Assembly: GCF_000165425.1 (NCBI RefSeq)
Contig: NW_001798963.1
Coordinates: forward strand, 124,001 to 188,000
DNA: 64,000 nt
From: Paramecium tetraurelia
Taxonomy: Eukaryota; Ciliophora; Oligohymenophorea; Peniculida; Parameciidae
Direction of reading: 5' to 3'
Made by a program: the position numbers and the translations under genes. The notes under the pieces are model-generated. The model was not told the origin of the DNA and searched no databases. It saw nothing but the letters and a program-made list of their open reading frames with translations. Positions 22,161 through 33,800 of the stretch are shown here, in pieces. Position 1 is the stretch's first letter, and the number at the start of each line of letters is the position of its first letter.

Positions 22161-23467
22161 ATGGGAAGCAATTGTGCAACCTGTTAAAATTGTTAGAAAA
22201 AGGAGGAGATTCTTATCAGCGAAGTTTAACAATAATCGAACCCGCAAATGAATTAATACTCTTAATAACCGAATGAGGAGGAGGAAGAGGATCGTATAAT
22301 GATCTAACAATATTTTAGATCTCGAGGAAAAGAACCATGAAGGTTCCAGCTAGGTCGTATAGCAATATTTAAATTTGGATACTCCTTAAAAGAATGATGC
22401 TGTTGTATATGCGGAACCGACGAGGGCCTAACAAGTGGAAACTCCATAAGTTCAAGTGATTATGACAAATGGTATTTATGAAAGTGATTGTTAAATAAGA
22501 GTCAAATGCAGATAGCAAGAAGAGAAAGAACGAGATGATGTTACGAAATATGGAGGATCTGAATGATACATAAGTTAATAAGTCTGAAAGCACAGTCAGA
22601 GAGAAGAGGCCTCGTTATTAATTCAAAGTAGAAAGTGTTGAAAGTCTTATTTTTATAGAGTGGAGCATATTACGAGGGAGAATGGGTTGGTTAGAATAGA
22701 GATGGATATGGAGTTCAAATTTGGAATGATGGAGCAAAGTATGTGGGACAGTGGAAGAACAATAGAGCCAACGGAGTAGGGAAGTTTTGGCACATAGATG
22801 GAGATTATTATGAAGGAGATTGGAAAGACGATAAAGCATGTGGGAAGGGTGTTTATATTCATATGAATGGAGCATAGTATGAAGGAGATTGGATGGATGA
22901 TTTATAACATGGGTTTGGAGTTGAAACTTGGACTGATCAAGCGAGATTCGAAGGATTATATTAAAATGGTAAGAAAGAAGGATTTGGGAAGTATTATTGG
23001 GGAGATGGATCAATATATATTGGCAATTGGAGTGAAAATAAGTTGAGTGGCTATGGAGTGTATACATGGCCTGATGGGAGGGTAATGAGATTAATGTAAT
23101 TTAGAGATACGAAGGGTAATGGAATAATAATTAGATGAATGGACGAGGGATCTACTATTGGAAGGATGGAAGGAAGTATGAGGGACAATATATAAATGAT
23201 AAGAAACATGGCTATGGCATTTACACATGGCCAGATGGAAGGGTATGAGTATCTATAGAGTCCTATTAGAAATACGAAGGATATTGGTCAAATGGCAAAT
23301 AATAAGGAAAAGGTAGATACATTCTATCAAATGGAAAGAGTTAGTTAGGGATGTGGGATAATGGGAAGAGGATAAAATGGTTGGATTCCATCGAACAGAG
23401 CATTGATTTGAAACCTAAAGATTGGAATTCTTATGTGTAACCGTCTTTGGGAGAGACATAATTATGA
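22161..23467 (+). CDS. MORN-repeat protein with N-terminal lipidation motif
   Basis: Five introns (25, 28, 31, 23 and 27 nt) give 390 codons. The N-terminus [14 protein letters not shown] fits N-myristoylation (Gly2) with nearby Cys for palmitoylation, so the protein is probably membrane-tethered. After a polar region come about nine MORN repeats, e.g. [73 protein letters not shown] and [22 protein letters not shown] repeats bind phospholipids or build cortical scaffolds. Three introns (22628-22658, 23082-23104, 23243-23269) sit at the same place in different repeats, just before the (Y/R/K)YEG unit. It converges on the TBC gene with 33 bp between stops. Confidence 0.9.
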
Positions 23468-23500
23468 TTATTTTACTAATTAAGAAATATGTGTTAAAAT

Positions 23501-24546
23501 TCATTCTAAAGTTTCTTCTAATTTCGAAAATCCCAATTGCTCATGAAATTAGGCAGCGTAAATAATGATTTGTTCCACGCACAAGTGATCTGAATGTTTT
23601 GATCTATCAAAGACGTCGGAGCATTCTTAAAGTTTAGTGATAAATTAAGCAATTTCGTTTTGATCTAATTTAAGTAGATGAGATTGAAAGTGTTTTAGTA
23701 AAGCAAGAGATAGTGAAATAATTGCCAGGATATTGTTAGCAATCATGAAATCAAAGAAATAGAGCACCACTTCAAAAGGGAAAGTTTGAAGGAATAGTGA
23801 AAATATCCATTTCCATATATAACAATATTGAGTGATATCTTGGGCTTCAAAATGTTGATACAGTTATGGCATTTGACTTTTGAAATGCTTGTGGAATATG
23901 TTTAATAATTTTGTAACAAATTCAAATTGATTCCCTTAATCTAATAACTAAATTACTTTATACTCTATGAATCATTCGTTTGATATAACTAAAGAAATTT
24001 GAATTACGGATTGATATTCAAATAATTTAACATCCAAAAGGCTTCCTCTTCATCCATTCCATTTACTAATAATAGGAATCCAGCCACTTGATTCATGCCT
24101 GTCACATAATCGTTGTTATAGGCTGCGATAGCCTTGAGCACATTTTCTAATGCTTAAGATTTTTTATTAAATTCATGATGACCTGGTAGAGTTCTGGGTA
24201 AGTCTTTTTCAATATCACTATCAAATTAATTTTATGAAGTCTTTAACAAGGCTTCATAACACCCCGATTCTTATAAGTTTTCAACAAACAAGGATCCTTT
24301 CCATAATAGCCATCTGTTGGAAGAGAGTGCTCCGTTCATTAGATACTTTCTAAATCTGGTTGGATCACTTTATTTGAATTTGCGTGCAGCAGTAAAGTCT
24401 TTGATTTCAAATTGATTCCATTGATGTTACAATTATTTCAATTAGGGGTTGCTACTTTCAATGGCTTCCTAAAACTTGATTCCTACGAGATTATTATACT
24501 TAGATCTAATTTAAATTTAATTGGTCTTTCCAATTTAGCATCCCAT
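23501..24546 (-). CDS. TBC-domain (Rab GAP-like) protein lacking the glutamine finger
   Basis: One 23-nt intron gives 340 codons. The TBC domain is clear: RKYLMNGALSSNRWLLWKG, then SDIEKDLPRTLPGHHEF with the IxxDxxR arginine finger, VLKAIAAYNND, DYVTGMNQVAGFLLLV, DEEEAFWML, then CYIWKWIFSLFLQTFP and VVLYFFDFM. In catalytic TBC proteins the second motif is YxQGM, whose Gln supplies the second finger. Here the residue is Thr (ACA, forward 24100-24102). GAP activity may be reduced or lost, though Rab binding could remain. The N-terminus MGCQIGKTNQ suggests myristoylation and palmitoylation. TBC proteins switch off Rab GTPases in vesicle traffic. Confidence 0.9.
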
Positions 24547-24591
24547 AAATGAATATCAATTATAAAATAATTAATAATAATATTCAATAAA

Positions 24592-26141
24592 TCACAATTG
24601 GTCGTCCATTATGGAGGTATGTTTTAGATTCAATATTATGTGTATTTTACATATCTATTTTTACAATATTCTTGTGTTGTATTTTGATTGTTTAAGGGTT
24701 CGTAAGGTTCTGCACTTCTTGAGATAATTAAAATAAGTTAAGTATTAGATACAACTAAGGTTTAAATTCATAATTACTCTCACAATTAGACTTATGATTA
24801 CTAAAATGGAGATCATTTTTTGGATTGAGATTTCATAAGGTATGTAAATGTCTTGAGAATCATTGCCAAGCCATTTCATACCAATACAAAAGATCCATAT
24901 AACATCCAGGAAGCAACTCATTCCGAACAAGATCCCTAGAGTCTTAATGCGGTTCTCGTTTAAGGCATTAAATTCCCAGAGGATATAGAAGTCTATGATA
25001 AGGAGCAACTAACAATAGCAACACACTCATTACATCAAAAAATTAAGCCTTGTAAAATAGTATCAGTAGAGTAAGACAAGCTATGAGACCAATTAATATA
25101 GTAATCAATTTGAACTTGCTATTTTTATCCAAAAGAGGATCCGTAAAGGGCTTGACGACTTTTGTGGGATCCGCCTATTAATATGAAACTGGAATCATGG
25201 ATGCAGGTGCTTAGGTGATAGGCTTCTAATATCCTTTTGTATTGAGTTATCTCCACTTAACAAATGGTTCATAAAGAATGAAGAGATCTCTCTCATATTG
25301 CAGTAATTCTTATTCTTATGAATACACTTATTATTAGTAAGAGTTAAGTACATCTCTAAGATATTTGACCTTAGAATAGACCCATTAGATTTGGATGTTC
25401 AATTGGGATCCACTCCTATTCCCATTGACATCATATAAATCCAGCCATATATCATGCAATTGCTGATTCTTCAGATTGAAAGCATTGTTGGATAAATTTA
25501 AATCCACCCTAGCAATCACGATATTGGGAGTATATTTATCAAAATCACAAACTGTCAATTTTAAGTCTTCTTTCCCAGTTTAAACAGGGAAGTAGAACTT
25601 TTAAGATTCTTTTCAAATAGGATTAGGGCCTTTATTTAAAGTGGTTTGCTTTTCAAATTTATCAAATTGCAAAGTGATAAAAGGATCTAATTATTTGCCA
25701 TCTGCCTTGAGATTGGCAGCTTGAATCACAATAACACATAATTGACTGCCTTCCATTACTCCAAAATTATTCAAATTTTCATTTGACTAACAATAATCTA
25801 AATTAGTTTCTGTTTCTCTTTTCTGTTAATAGTTTAATTCTAAAGTAGTTCTGCAATTGTTTATTTTACTTTTCAAACTGTCTTCAGCTTTCAAAAGTAT
25901 TTGAATGAATTCATTTACTGTCACTTTACCATCATGATTAATATCTAAATTAGACCATAATTCTTCAGCAATCTCTCGATCAAATTGTTTTCCAATCTAA
26001 TCAACACAGAAATGAAACAAGTTATACCTTAGAATCTAAGACTTGGAACATCTCATTCTTATCTAATCTGCCATCATCATTGATATCTAATTCCTCAAAT
26101 TCCTATTTCAATGATTCGTACTTTTATTAAAAAGTTGCCAT
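24592..26141 (-). CDS. EF-hand and C2 domain membrane protein, with an in-frame TGA
   Basis: Introns of 31 and 25 nt give a frame of 497 codons with one internal TGA. Order of parts: two EF-hands (DINDDGRLDKNE at ~20; DINHDGKVTVNE at ~60), a C2 domain (~120-260: SQLCVIVIQAANLKADG, LTVCDFDKYTPNIVIARVDL, NNAFNLKNQQLHDIWLDL), a linker, then four hydrophobic spans (KLITILIGLIACLTLLILF; LLLIIDFYILWEF; LGILFGMSCFLDVIWIFCIG; MISILVIISLIVRVIMNL). The protein looks like a calcium sensor anchored in a membrane. TGA at forward 25613-25615 replaces the Trp of the conserved C2 NPxW motif (NP-I-stop-KES). A TGG to TGA change would give it. Confidence 0.8.
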
Positions 26142-26188
26142 TATTTTTTAATTTTTACAATAATTTATATTTCATAATAAAGTTAATG

Positions 26189-26958
26189 TCATTTCTTCCA
26201 TTGAGAGATTGTTGTAGTTCTCTTCTTAGGTGTCTGCTTCTTAGAAATTGGAGTGGTGGTGGTCTGTGGTGGTGCTGGTAATAATTTCACATTTTAAGGT
26301 GAAGCTGGCATACTGCTTTACATGGAAGAGGAAGTCTTTCTTAAGTATTATCCCATAAGAGACTTCAATTCTTCTTTTAATTTCATGTTCTCCTCATTTA
26401 ATTCTTCGATCTTGACACTCTATGAAAATTTGGCTTTTTGACTCTCAAATTCAACATCCTCCAATTATTATGAAAACTCTTAAGTTTGTTTACTTTGCAA
26501 CTACAATTGTCCAGTCAATGTTTTAACAGATGATTCAAGAGCCCCTATCTATTTAAGCAATTATGAATCATGCTCTTGTAATTGCGTTATTCTTTGAGTT
26601 TGTTCATTCTTAGAAATGAGTGCTTCTTGCAATTGAGTCTATAAATTCTTAATTTAAGATTCGTAGGACTCGATTCTTTTTTGACATTACATCAATTTCA
26701 TATTGAATTAATCCTATTATTTTAAAATCTCAGTGGAAGGTCGATTATTTTACACATTCAAATCATTTAGTACATGCATAATAGTTCCATTCATTTTTTA
26801 TATATTACAATTGCGTTCTTCTGTCTCCTTTAACTTTAATTCTAACAACTGGTTCTTTTGCATCAAATGGGCATTTTCAGTTAAAGCCTTAGTCAATTGT
26901 CTAATATTATATATCAAATAATCTACTTTTTTAGTTCGCCTATTTCAGCAACGTTCAT
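26189..26958 (-). CDS. Coiled-coil protein with Ser/Pro-rich tail
   Basis: One 26-nt intron gives 247 codons, MNVAEIGELKKQLTKALTE to TGA at 26189-26191. Residues ~15-185 form an almost unbroken heptad pattern rich in Glu, Gln, Leu and Lys (e.g. IKNLQTQLQEALISKNE, LEDVEFESQKAKFSQSV, LNEENMKLKEELKSLMGQY). The tail is Ser/Pro/Thr-rich and basic (SSMPASPQNVKLLPAPPQT, then SKKQTPKKRTTT), typical of microtubule- or scaffold-binding ends. I recognise no specific family. It is followed upstream by a 660-bp non-coding gap. Confidence 0.75.
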
Positions 26959-27619
26959 TTTATTAATAATTTAATATTACAGAATTGAAAAAATTGAATT
27001 GAATAAAAGAAACATAGAGTATTATTGCTAAAAAATATGTGTTGATAAAAGGATCAGTACTTATTTTCATTATCTTTAAGATATTTGTTAAAATTGATTA
27101 CAATCACAAGGAGAATTAGTATAGATGAAGTATCAACTGAAAAAATATTTCTAGAGTAAGATATATCCTTATTATTATACTTATACTTGATGATACCTCA
27201 TTGAATTTAATATAATGATTACTTTCTAAATAAGGGACTTTAAATTTTATTATTTAATAATACTATTGAAAAAACACTTTATTTTCTTGATGTGTTATTA
27301 ACAAATAATTTAAAGATTGAATTTTCTGGTGAATAAAATTATCATAAGTTAATTTTTATATCATCAGTTCAAGATTTAATTTTCTCATTTAATTCACTAT
27401 TGTTCATTGTATGACTTTACTAACTTAATAAATATAATAAATATTAATTTAAATAACAACTTAGAAAATCATTGTATGTTAGAATTTAAAGATTAAATTC
27501 TTATCTTTATGCTATTAGAGATTAGATTTTGATTAAGAATTTTAAATGTCGAAAGTAGAGCAAAACAAAACCGTTTATTATATTTTTCAATAGTTATAAA
27601 ATGTTTATTTGTTGTATTC
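26959..27619. other. Intergenic, no gene seen
   Basis: AT-rich stretch between the coiled-coil gene start and the stop of the CFAP96-like gene. All frames on both strands are broken by TGA within short distances, and no conserved peptide, RNA or repeat stands out. Confidence 0.6.
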
Positions 27620-28611
27620 TCAGAATCCTTTGGCACTCATAACTCTTCTAATGTTCTATTTGAAGCATGTTATTGAAGGGGTCGGTCTTGATAATATGTC
27701 TAAATGGTTAGGCTTGAATCGTTCTTTTCCTTTAGGCCATTCTACTCTTTTCTATGGTTTCTGTGGATCAGGCTTGTATGTAACTGATTCAAATTCTCCT
27801 TCAAAGCCCTTTTTTCCCGGATTGGAAGGTTTGAAGTTTTATTCATGTTTCATTATATGCATATCATGATGCTTTTCTTTGTTTGGAGGAGGTGCCTTTC
27901 CATCAAATCCAAAAACCTATTTGTCCTTATTGAAGTTCTCTCCTCCTGCAGCAGTAGTCTTGAAGGCTACTTCCTTTTCCTTTTTTTTGGCGTCCATTTA
28001 TAATTTCTATGATAAAAACAATATGGATACCAATTAATATTGGTGAAATCTGTCGTATTCATCTTTTTAATGAGGGTATCCCTTAGACAAGTCCTTGTTG
28101 GCAGGGTTTGTTGTGATATTACGAGGAGCTGACCACACTCTGCCATCAGCAGTTTTATAGTTTCTTGTTCTTTTCATGTCATAATCCTTCATGTGAGGCC
28201 AAGCTCCTGTAAGCAACTCTTTATATCCAGATGCAGGCTTGAAAGGCTAATCCTTAAATAAGATCTTCTTTGTCTTCTCCAATTCATATTACAAGTATTT
28301 TCTTTACGGATCAGTATAAGGATCACCAATAGAATTGAAAGTAGCCTAGCTAAAATAGGAGCTCTTAATTCTTCCACTTTTGGGGGCTCCAATTTTAACA
28401 TTAGTTAACTCAGTGATGGGTTTCCCATTTTCACCTCTGGGAGCTATTAAAATTTAATATCAAATATACGTCTCTTTTTGAAATCGTAACTGTCATCTCC
28501 TAACCCAAGTGGGACTGGAGAAGAAAATAATGCAAATCTCTATTTCTTAGCTTGCAATTCTGCATCTTACAGGATTTCTTTTTTCAATTACTTAGTTTAC
28601 TCATCACTCAT
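27620..28611 (-). CDS. CFAP96: CFAP96-like (C4orf47 family) ciliary protein
   Basis: Introns of 26 and 24 nt give 313 codons. The N-terminus has the family hallmark of a short phenylalanine-serine motif before a glycine-rich turn (RFALFSSPVPLGLGDDSYD). Next come PRGENGKPITELTNVKIGA, SSYFSQATFNSIGDPYTDPQ, DQPFKPASGYKELLTGAWP, SAPRNITTNPANKD and NFKPSNPGKKGFEG, ending LSRPTPSITCF. This repeated proline/glycine-turn style suits proteins lying along microtubules. The 24-nt intron is a multiple of three without a stop, so its removal is inferred from flow only. Assignment by motif order, not by search. Confidence 0.75.
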
Positions 28612-29101
28612 TTTAAAATAAAAATATAATTAAAAGGAAATCTCATCTCTAAGAATTATATGTCTATGTATAAAAGCAATAATAAGTATATGGATAAAAT
28701 TGAGATCAAAATATGGTTAATTATAGAAGCTCCTAGATACTAAAAACAACCATATTTAGTCATTCTTATAAACCTGCCAATTCTAACCTTATATGATTTT
28801 GTAGAGATAGTATAAATATTATCTTAATCAACTTTTACCACTTAACTTTATGACAATTTTCATATTAGTTAAGGAGTTATTTCTATATCAAAGATTTTAT
28901 ATTGTGAATCAGAGACAATAGGAGTGCTTTTACTATGATTTGATTGCTCCTGTGAAATTATAAATTAAGTAACCCTTTATGCTCTAAAGAGATGGAAATT
29001 AAATAACAAGAGGCAATAGAGGATTATGAAGTTGAGGAGCTTGATTTAGAAGATTAAGACTGAAATTATTATGCATATCTTATTTATTTATGTGATTGTT
29101 C
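28612..29101. other. Intergenic, no convincing gene
   Basis: AT-rich DNA between two minus-strand genes. A plus-strand run near 28992 reads MEIKQQEAIEDYEVEELDLE and stops at once (23 codons); it has no neighbour exon joined by a plausible intron, so I do not call it a gene. Nothing else is evident. Confidence 0.5.
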
Positions 29102-29412
29102 TCATAATTATGTTACAGTGTTCGGGACTGTCCTTTGGTACAATAAGACTTGCTTTGAATAAAAATCAGGCACAGCTTAATATTCCACTTTTTGCTAATT
29201 GCTCATTTCTTAAATTGTACTTTTTTATATAGATATGGGAATGTGATGCCATTGAAAGTGTTCAAGTAAATCAAAAGACTTCCCCCCACGAGCAGACCTA
29301 GGTAGGCTTGGATTCCGACTCTAGCCCCATAGTAGACAGGATTCAATCTGAATTTCAATGAAGAAGGGAAATTCTTGCTCAATTATTCAAACTTGCTATT
29401 ATCCATGGCCAT
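29102..29412 (-). CDS. Small single-pass membrane protein
   Basis: A 26-nt intron (GTACAA...AATTAG) gives 94 codons, MAMDNSKFEQLSKNFPSSL to TGA at 29102-29104. One hydrophobic span at ~35-58 (VGIQAYLGLLVGGSLLIYL) is flanked by FRLNPVYYGAR and a polar tail ending KQVLLYQRTVPNTVTQL. Size and layout resemble small subunits of mitochondrial or ER membrane complexes, but I recognise no family. Both exons share composition and the spliced length divides by three. Confidence 0.65.
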
Positions 29413-29481
29413 TTTTATAAATAAATAATAATATTCAGTTTAATGTAGTGTATTTACTTTTATCTCCTCATTTCCAAAGTT

Positions 29482-29820
29482 TCAGACCTATTTATAATTT
29501 CTCGATTATGGTATCTCCTAAAATAGGCTCTATTAATTTACCTCTAGTATTAGAGGTGTCAGTATAGTGTCCATAAAACCAGAATTTATAGAAGGATCTA
29601 ATTTCTTTAATTCCCTACAATCATTTATTAAATAAATAACTGAATTTCTATTTTGAATGAGTGAAATCAACGAGTCCTTAATAGAAGCACCTCTGAAAGC
29701 CTTACTTGAAGAGGTAAGACATTTGTAATAACTGGAAGGTATTGTTCTGCTTGGAAAGCTACTTGGAGGGTTAGAGTGACCTAAAGCTAATTGAAAATCA
29801 ATTAAAGGATTACGACACAT
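29482..29820 (-). CDS. Unknown protein, 112 residues
   Basis: Single exon, MCRNPLIDFQLALGHS to TGA at 29482-29484. The first half is Ser/Pro-rich (SNPPSSFPSRTIPSSYYKCL); the second is mixed (NSVIYLINDCRELKKLDPSI, then GFMDTILTPLILEVNQQS). No membrane span, signal peptide or known motif. TAA and TAG within the frame must be read as Gln for the last 17 residues. It diverges from the coiled-coil gene to the right with 44 bp between starts. Confidence 0.65.
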
Positions 29821-29864
29821 TGCCTGGCCTAGTTAAAATCATCGGCAGTGTATTCAAGACTTTG

Positions 29865-30849
29865 ATGAAGAAAGTCGAGAAAAAGATGACTCTTCTTAAA
29901 CTTAATTTAAATGATAATAGTTCTCATCAAAGTTATCACCCAGAAGAAGAATATGAAAAATTGGAGCAAATTATACAAAAATACGAAGCCGAAATAAGAG
30001 GACATTTTAGTGTAACATGAGTTTGATTAGTTCTTTTAGATCGAATAATAGCTTAAGCTTTATAACGATAGTTTGCTGTAGAAGATAGAAGATCTAGAGA
30101 AGTCCCATAAGGAAACAATAGAATAATTAAATAAAAAAATTTATGTATGTGTTTCTAATTTGAAATTTAGGCCTTAAAAAAGGATCTCGGAAAGTCAACA
30201 GAGAGCTATCGGTAACTTATCAAAGAGAATGAACAATTACGAGAGTCAGTAGATCATCCACACATTGTACATACAGATAGTGAAGTAAATGGCAGGGTGA
30301 AGGATAAAAAGTAATTTGAGCTAAATTTATTAGTTTTGTCATTCAGATCATAGATTGAAAAGAGCTGACTATAGTAGTGAATATCCAGCATCAATTGCCA
30401 ATCTATATCCTTAGAATTCTATGAGAAATTCTACACCTTTGAAATCATAATCTCAACATCATAAATATGGAAAATTTAATAACTAAATTTAGCGTAGGAG
30501 CGCTCAAGAACAAGATTTATTTACTAAATATAACCAACTGCTCAAATAACATGCTTAATCTATCTCTTAAAGATCTTAGATTATTCAAGCAAGTCAATAT
30601 TTACTAAAAGGAGGGTTCACAAATAATCAGAAGAACACTAGGAATACTTTGAATGTAATTTCTGATATTTGCAATGCCTAATAATTAAAATCTTCTTAAA
30701 GAAACAAAAGTCAGGGCAGCAGTTCAAAGGCAGGAGGCAATAGTTCTCAAAATCATTTAATCTCTAACCATAAGTCAGGACATCATAAGATGATATCAGA
30801 TACATCCAAAACTAATGAAGCCATTTAAAGATTACTAAAACTCAAATGA
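29865..30849 (+). CDS. Coiled-coil protein with polar, basic tail
   Basis: Introns of 28, 26 and about 37 nt give 297 codons ending in TGA at 30847-30849. The N-terminal ~120 residues form a coiled coil (YEKLEQIIQKYEAEIRGHF, KIYALKKDLGKSTESYRQLI, ENEQLRESV). The rest is Ser/Gln/Asn/Lys-rich (PLKSQSQHHKYGKFNN, SSSKAGGNSSQNHLISNH), ending IQRLLKLK. The start is chosen as the first ATG in frame; a second Met lies seven codons on. I do not recognise the family. It converges on the AXDND1-like gene, with 45 bp between stops. Confidence 0.7.
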
Positions 30850-30894
30850 TTTTTATTTAAATAAATTATTGTAGTTATAGAAATATAATAAAAT

Positions 30895-33800
30895 TCAGTT
30901 ATTGTCTTCAGAGGAATAATCATCAAATTGAATAATATCATTGAATTCTGATGGAATCAAACTATCTACTAATTTGTTGATGTATAACTATCTTGTATCA
31001 CTATCAATGATTTTATATGAGATCCATATGCTTTATCGTCTATCGTCATTGGTCAAAGCCTAATGTGAAAATAAATGCATTACTTATTCTAACTTTTTTA
31101 TGATACTCTGGAAGTACTCGATTTCATCCTCTGCCGCATATTAAATCCTGTTAATTAGCCTTTCCTTAACATAACTCCAATTCTTATGCAAATCCTCTAT
31201 GCTTTTGATTGGGTCTTCTTCAATCACACTGTTTGCAAAGTTCTAAAGGGATTTGATTAATAAATATAAATACAGTGAATTTCTCTTCGGAAAATAAGTT
31301 ATGTTCTATTGAAAACGTAATGAATCTATCAAATGACATTGCTCTTTCTCCCTCATTATTGGATATTAAATCGCATCTAGATATAAATTATCTTTCCATA
31401 ATGCTCTCAGGAATTGAATTGCCTTGGCAAGATTCAAAATAATAGTATAATTTCTTGAATTCTTAGTACTCCATCATATTATCTAAATCCATATCAGCAG
31501 AATTAAAAACTTCTTAATAGTGTGTCATATGCATCTTCTTAACAATCTAATAACCTAAACAATAAGATTAATTTTTACCTGTCAGAATTCTGCTGATGTA
31601 ATAGTCATAGTCAATGTAAGGCTTCAAATTTCTCTCTATGTAATTCATTTTAATATCTGAGATGATATTATTTCTATATTCTTAGGGTATTTAAGAATGG
31701 GTCTGATCAAGAATCTGAATTGCTTTTTCAACCAAAATAAATTATCCCTTGATTTAATGATATTTATACTTTATCTGTGTCTAGTGTTTGATTCTCCTCA
31801 TCCAACTACTTTAAGGTTTTAATGTATATCTCGAGATCATCTACTGTCAAAGAACTATAAAGTTGTAGGAATCTTCCAAATAAATTAATTCTTATGTTGT
31901 CCCTATGTACAAAAATTGATTCATAAAAACTAGTCAATTTCTGTTCTGCTATATTTTTAAATCCGTAAGTGTTAAAAAAGTATTCATAACAAATGATGTG
32001 TAATGATGTTTTATTTTAAGTTTATTTTAACTTTTCTCCATAAAATTAAGTAATGAATTTTAAGACATTGCCCTTTTTCATTTTTGAAGTGATCTCCTTT
32101 TAATTAGTAGCAAATTTAGTAGCCAATTATTTAATTATATTATTTCTCAGCATATTTAACCCAGGACTGTCAATAGACTACTTATTTTAGAATTCTTATG
32201 AAATATTAAGAGATCTTACTTGGCGCTTATGAAAAATAAGATTTCTTATTTTATCCGATCTTTCTTTTCCTTTGTTTGATTTCTTCTAATTTCATGTTAT
32301 ACTCTGAATCATCGCTATCTGAATCACTAGAACTGAAGTTCTAATTGATAAAGTTTGTTATGGTTTCTTAAAGGAATTGGACCTAATCATTTTGCTAAGG
32401 CATAACAGACCCTTTCTTTTATATCTTTGATCCCTTTTTGGCTCCTTGATTAGAAGGCAATTGCTAGTTTTTAATATTAAGTAATATTTACAATTTTTTA
32501 GGTAGGCCTTGACTTTGACTAATTTGATGCTTTACTTCTTGGAGTCAATTACATATCGGTGCCTTCCTATTATTTGATTATATATAAAAAATACTTCTTC
32601 ACTTTACTATTAACTAGGTTATTGACTAGGTAACTGACTAGTTTACTGAGATGGAATTTTCTATGATGCAAATTAGTTATCTTCGGGTTCAATTACAGAG
32701 ATGTTATATTGAGAAGAGAATTGTTTTTCTTATTAGACTGAAGGTAATTCTAAAGTGTTTTAGGATTAAGCGTGTCGATATTACATTACTTGTTATTATT
32801 ATGGTTATTGAACTAAATTCTTTTTACTTGATTATTTCTTCAGAGAGGTTTTCTCTGGAATAGGCAATAATTCCTCTTTCTTTTCCAATTACAATTATTG
32901 TTCACTTTGTTAGGTTTGCACGAAATTCACAGGTTAACTAGTAGTGATCATAGATCCTAAGGGAGAAACGTTTGAGATTCTTTATTTTGAATTACTTTAA
33001 ATTGGACCTAATGTACTTAATCTTTTATCTTAAATTCTTTTTTTCATGATTTCAGCGAATTTATGAGTTTAGGTGAGTTAGACAACAAGAGTTTACGATT
33101 TTTCAACCATGTTCGTTTTGATGGACTTCAATTTTTAATACTTTTTTTCAATTTTATCATTTATCTTTATACATTTAAGAAATACCTTTTCGTAAATTTC
33201 CAATTGATTTTCCAACTCTCCCATTTCTTGATTGGCAAGTTCATTAGCTCTTTCTAACTCAGCTACTTTTTTTTACTTCATAAAATAAGATATAAGTACG
33301 TATTATTATAATTACTCTTCTTTTCTATTATTTTCATCCTTAAATGTACTATTAACTAAAATTAAATTAGTTCTAATTTCCTTTTATTTGCTAATGTTTT
33401 CTTTCATTGAATTTTAAAATTCATCTAAATAGTCATATAACTCTTTCAATTTAGGTTATTGTCCCTTCTCTATTTGGTGCAATATTTATTGGTATTGTTC
33501 TGTAGCTTATTAGATAGCTTCATGTAGTTACAAAAGATGTTCTTCCTCCAATTTGATAGATTCCAAAAGTTCCTCTGTAAACTCTGTTTGAGTAACCTTA
33601 GTAGATTTATTTAAGTAAGATATTTCAGTCTAAATTATCTGTTGTCTTCTGTCTCTCAATTCAAATCTACAAATTATTCAAATGCTTACTTAGGAATAGA
33701 AATAGTTAGACTCTTCTTCTCTATTGTTTAGATTTCCACTTCCTTTCTTAACTACAAAATCTAATTTAAATCATCTGTATCTGTAGCTCTTTCCTCTAAT

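Noticed and set aside
32552-32554. Separate gene starting at this Met on the minus strand
   Set aside because: A 28-nt intron just upstream joins the frame to the AXDND1-like protein; kept as an alternative only.
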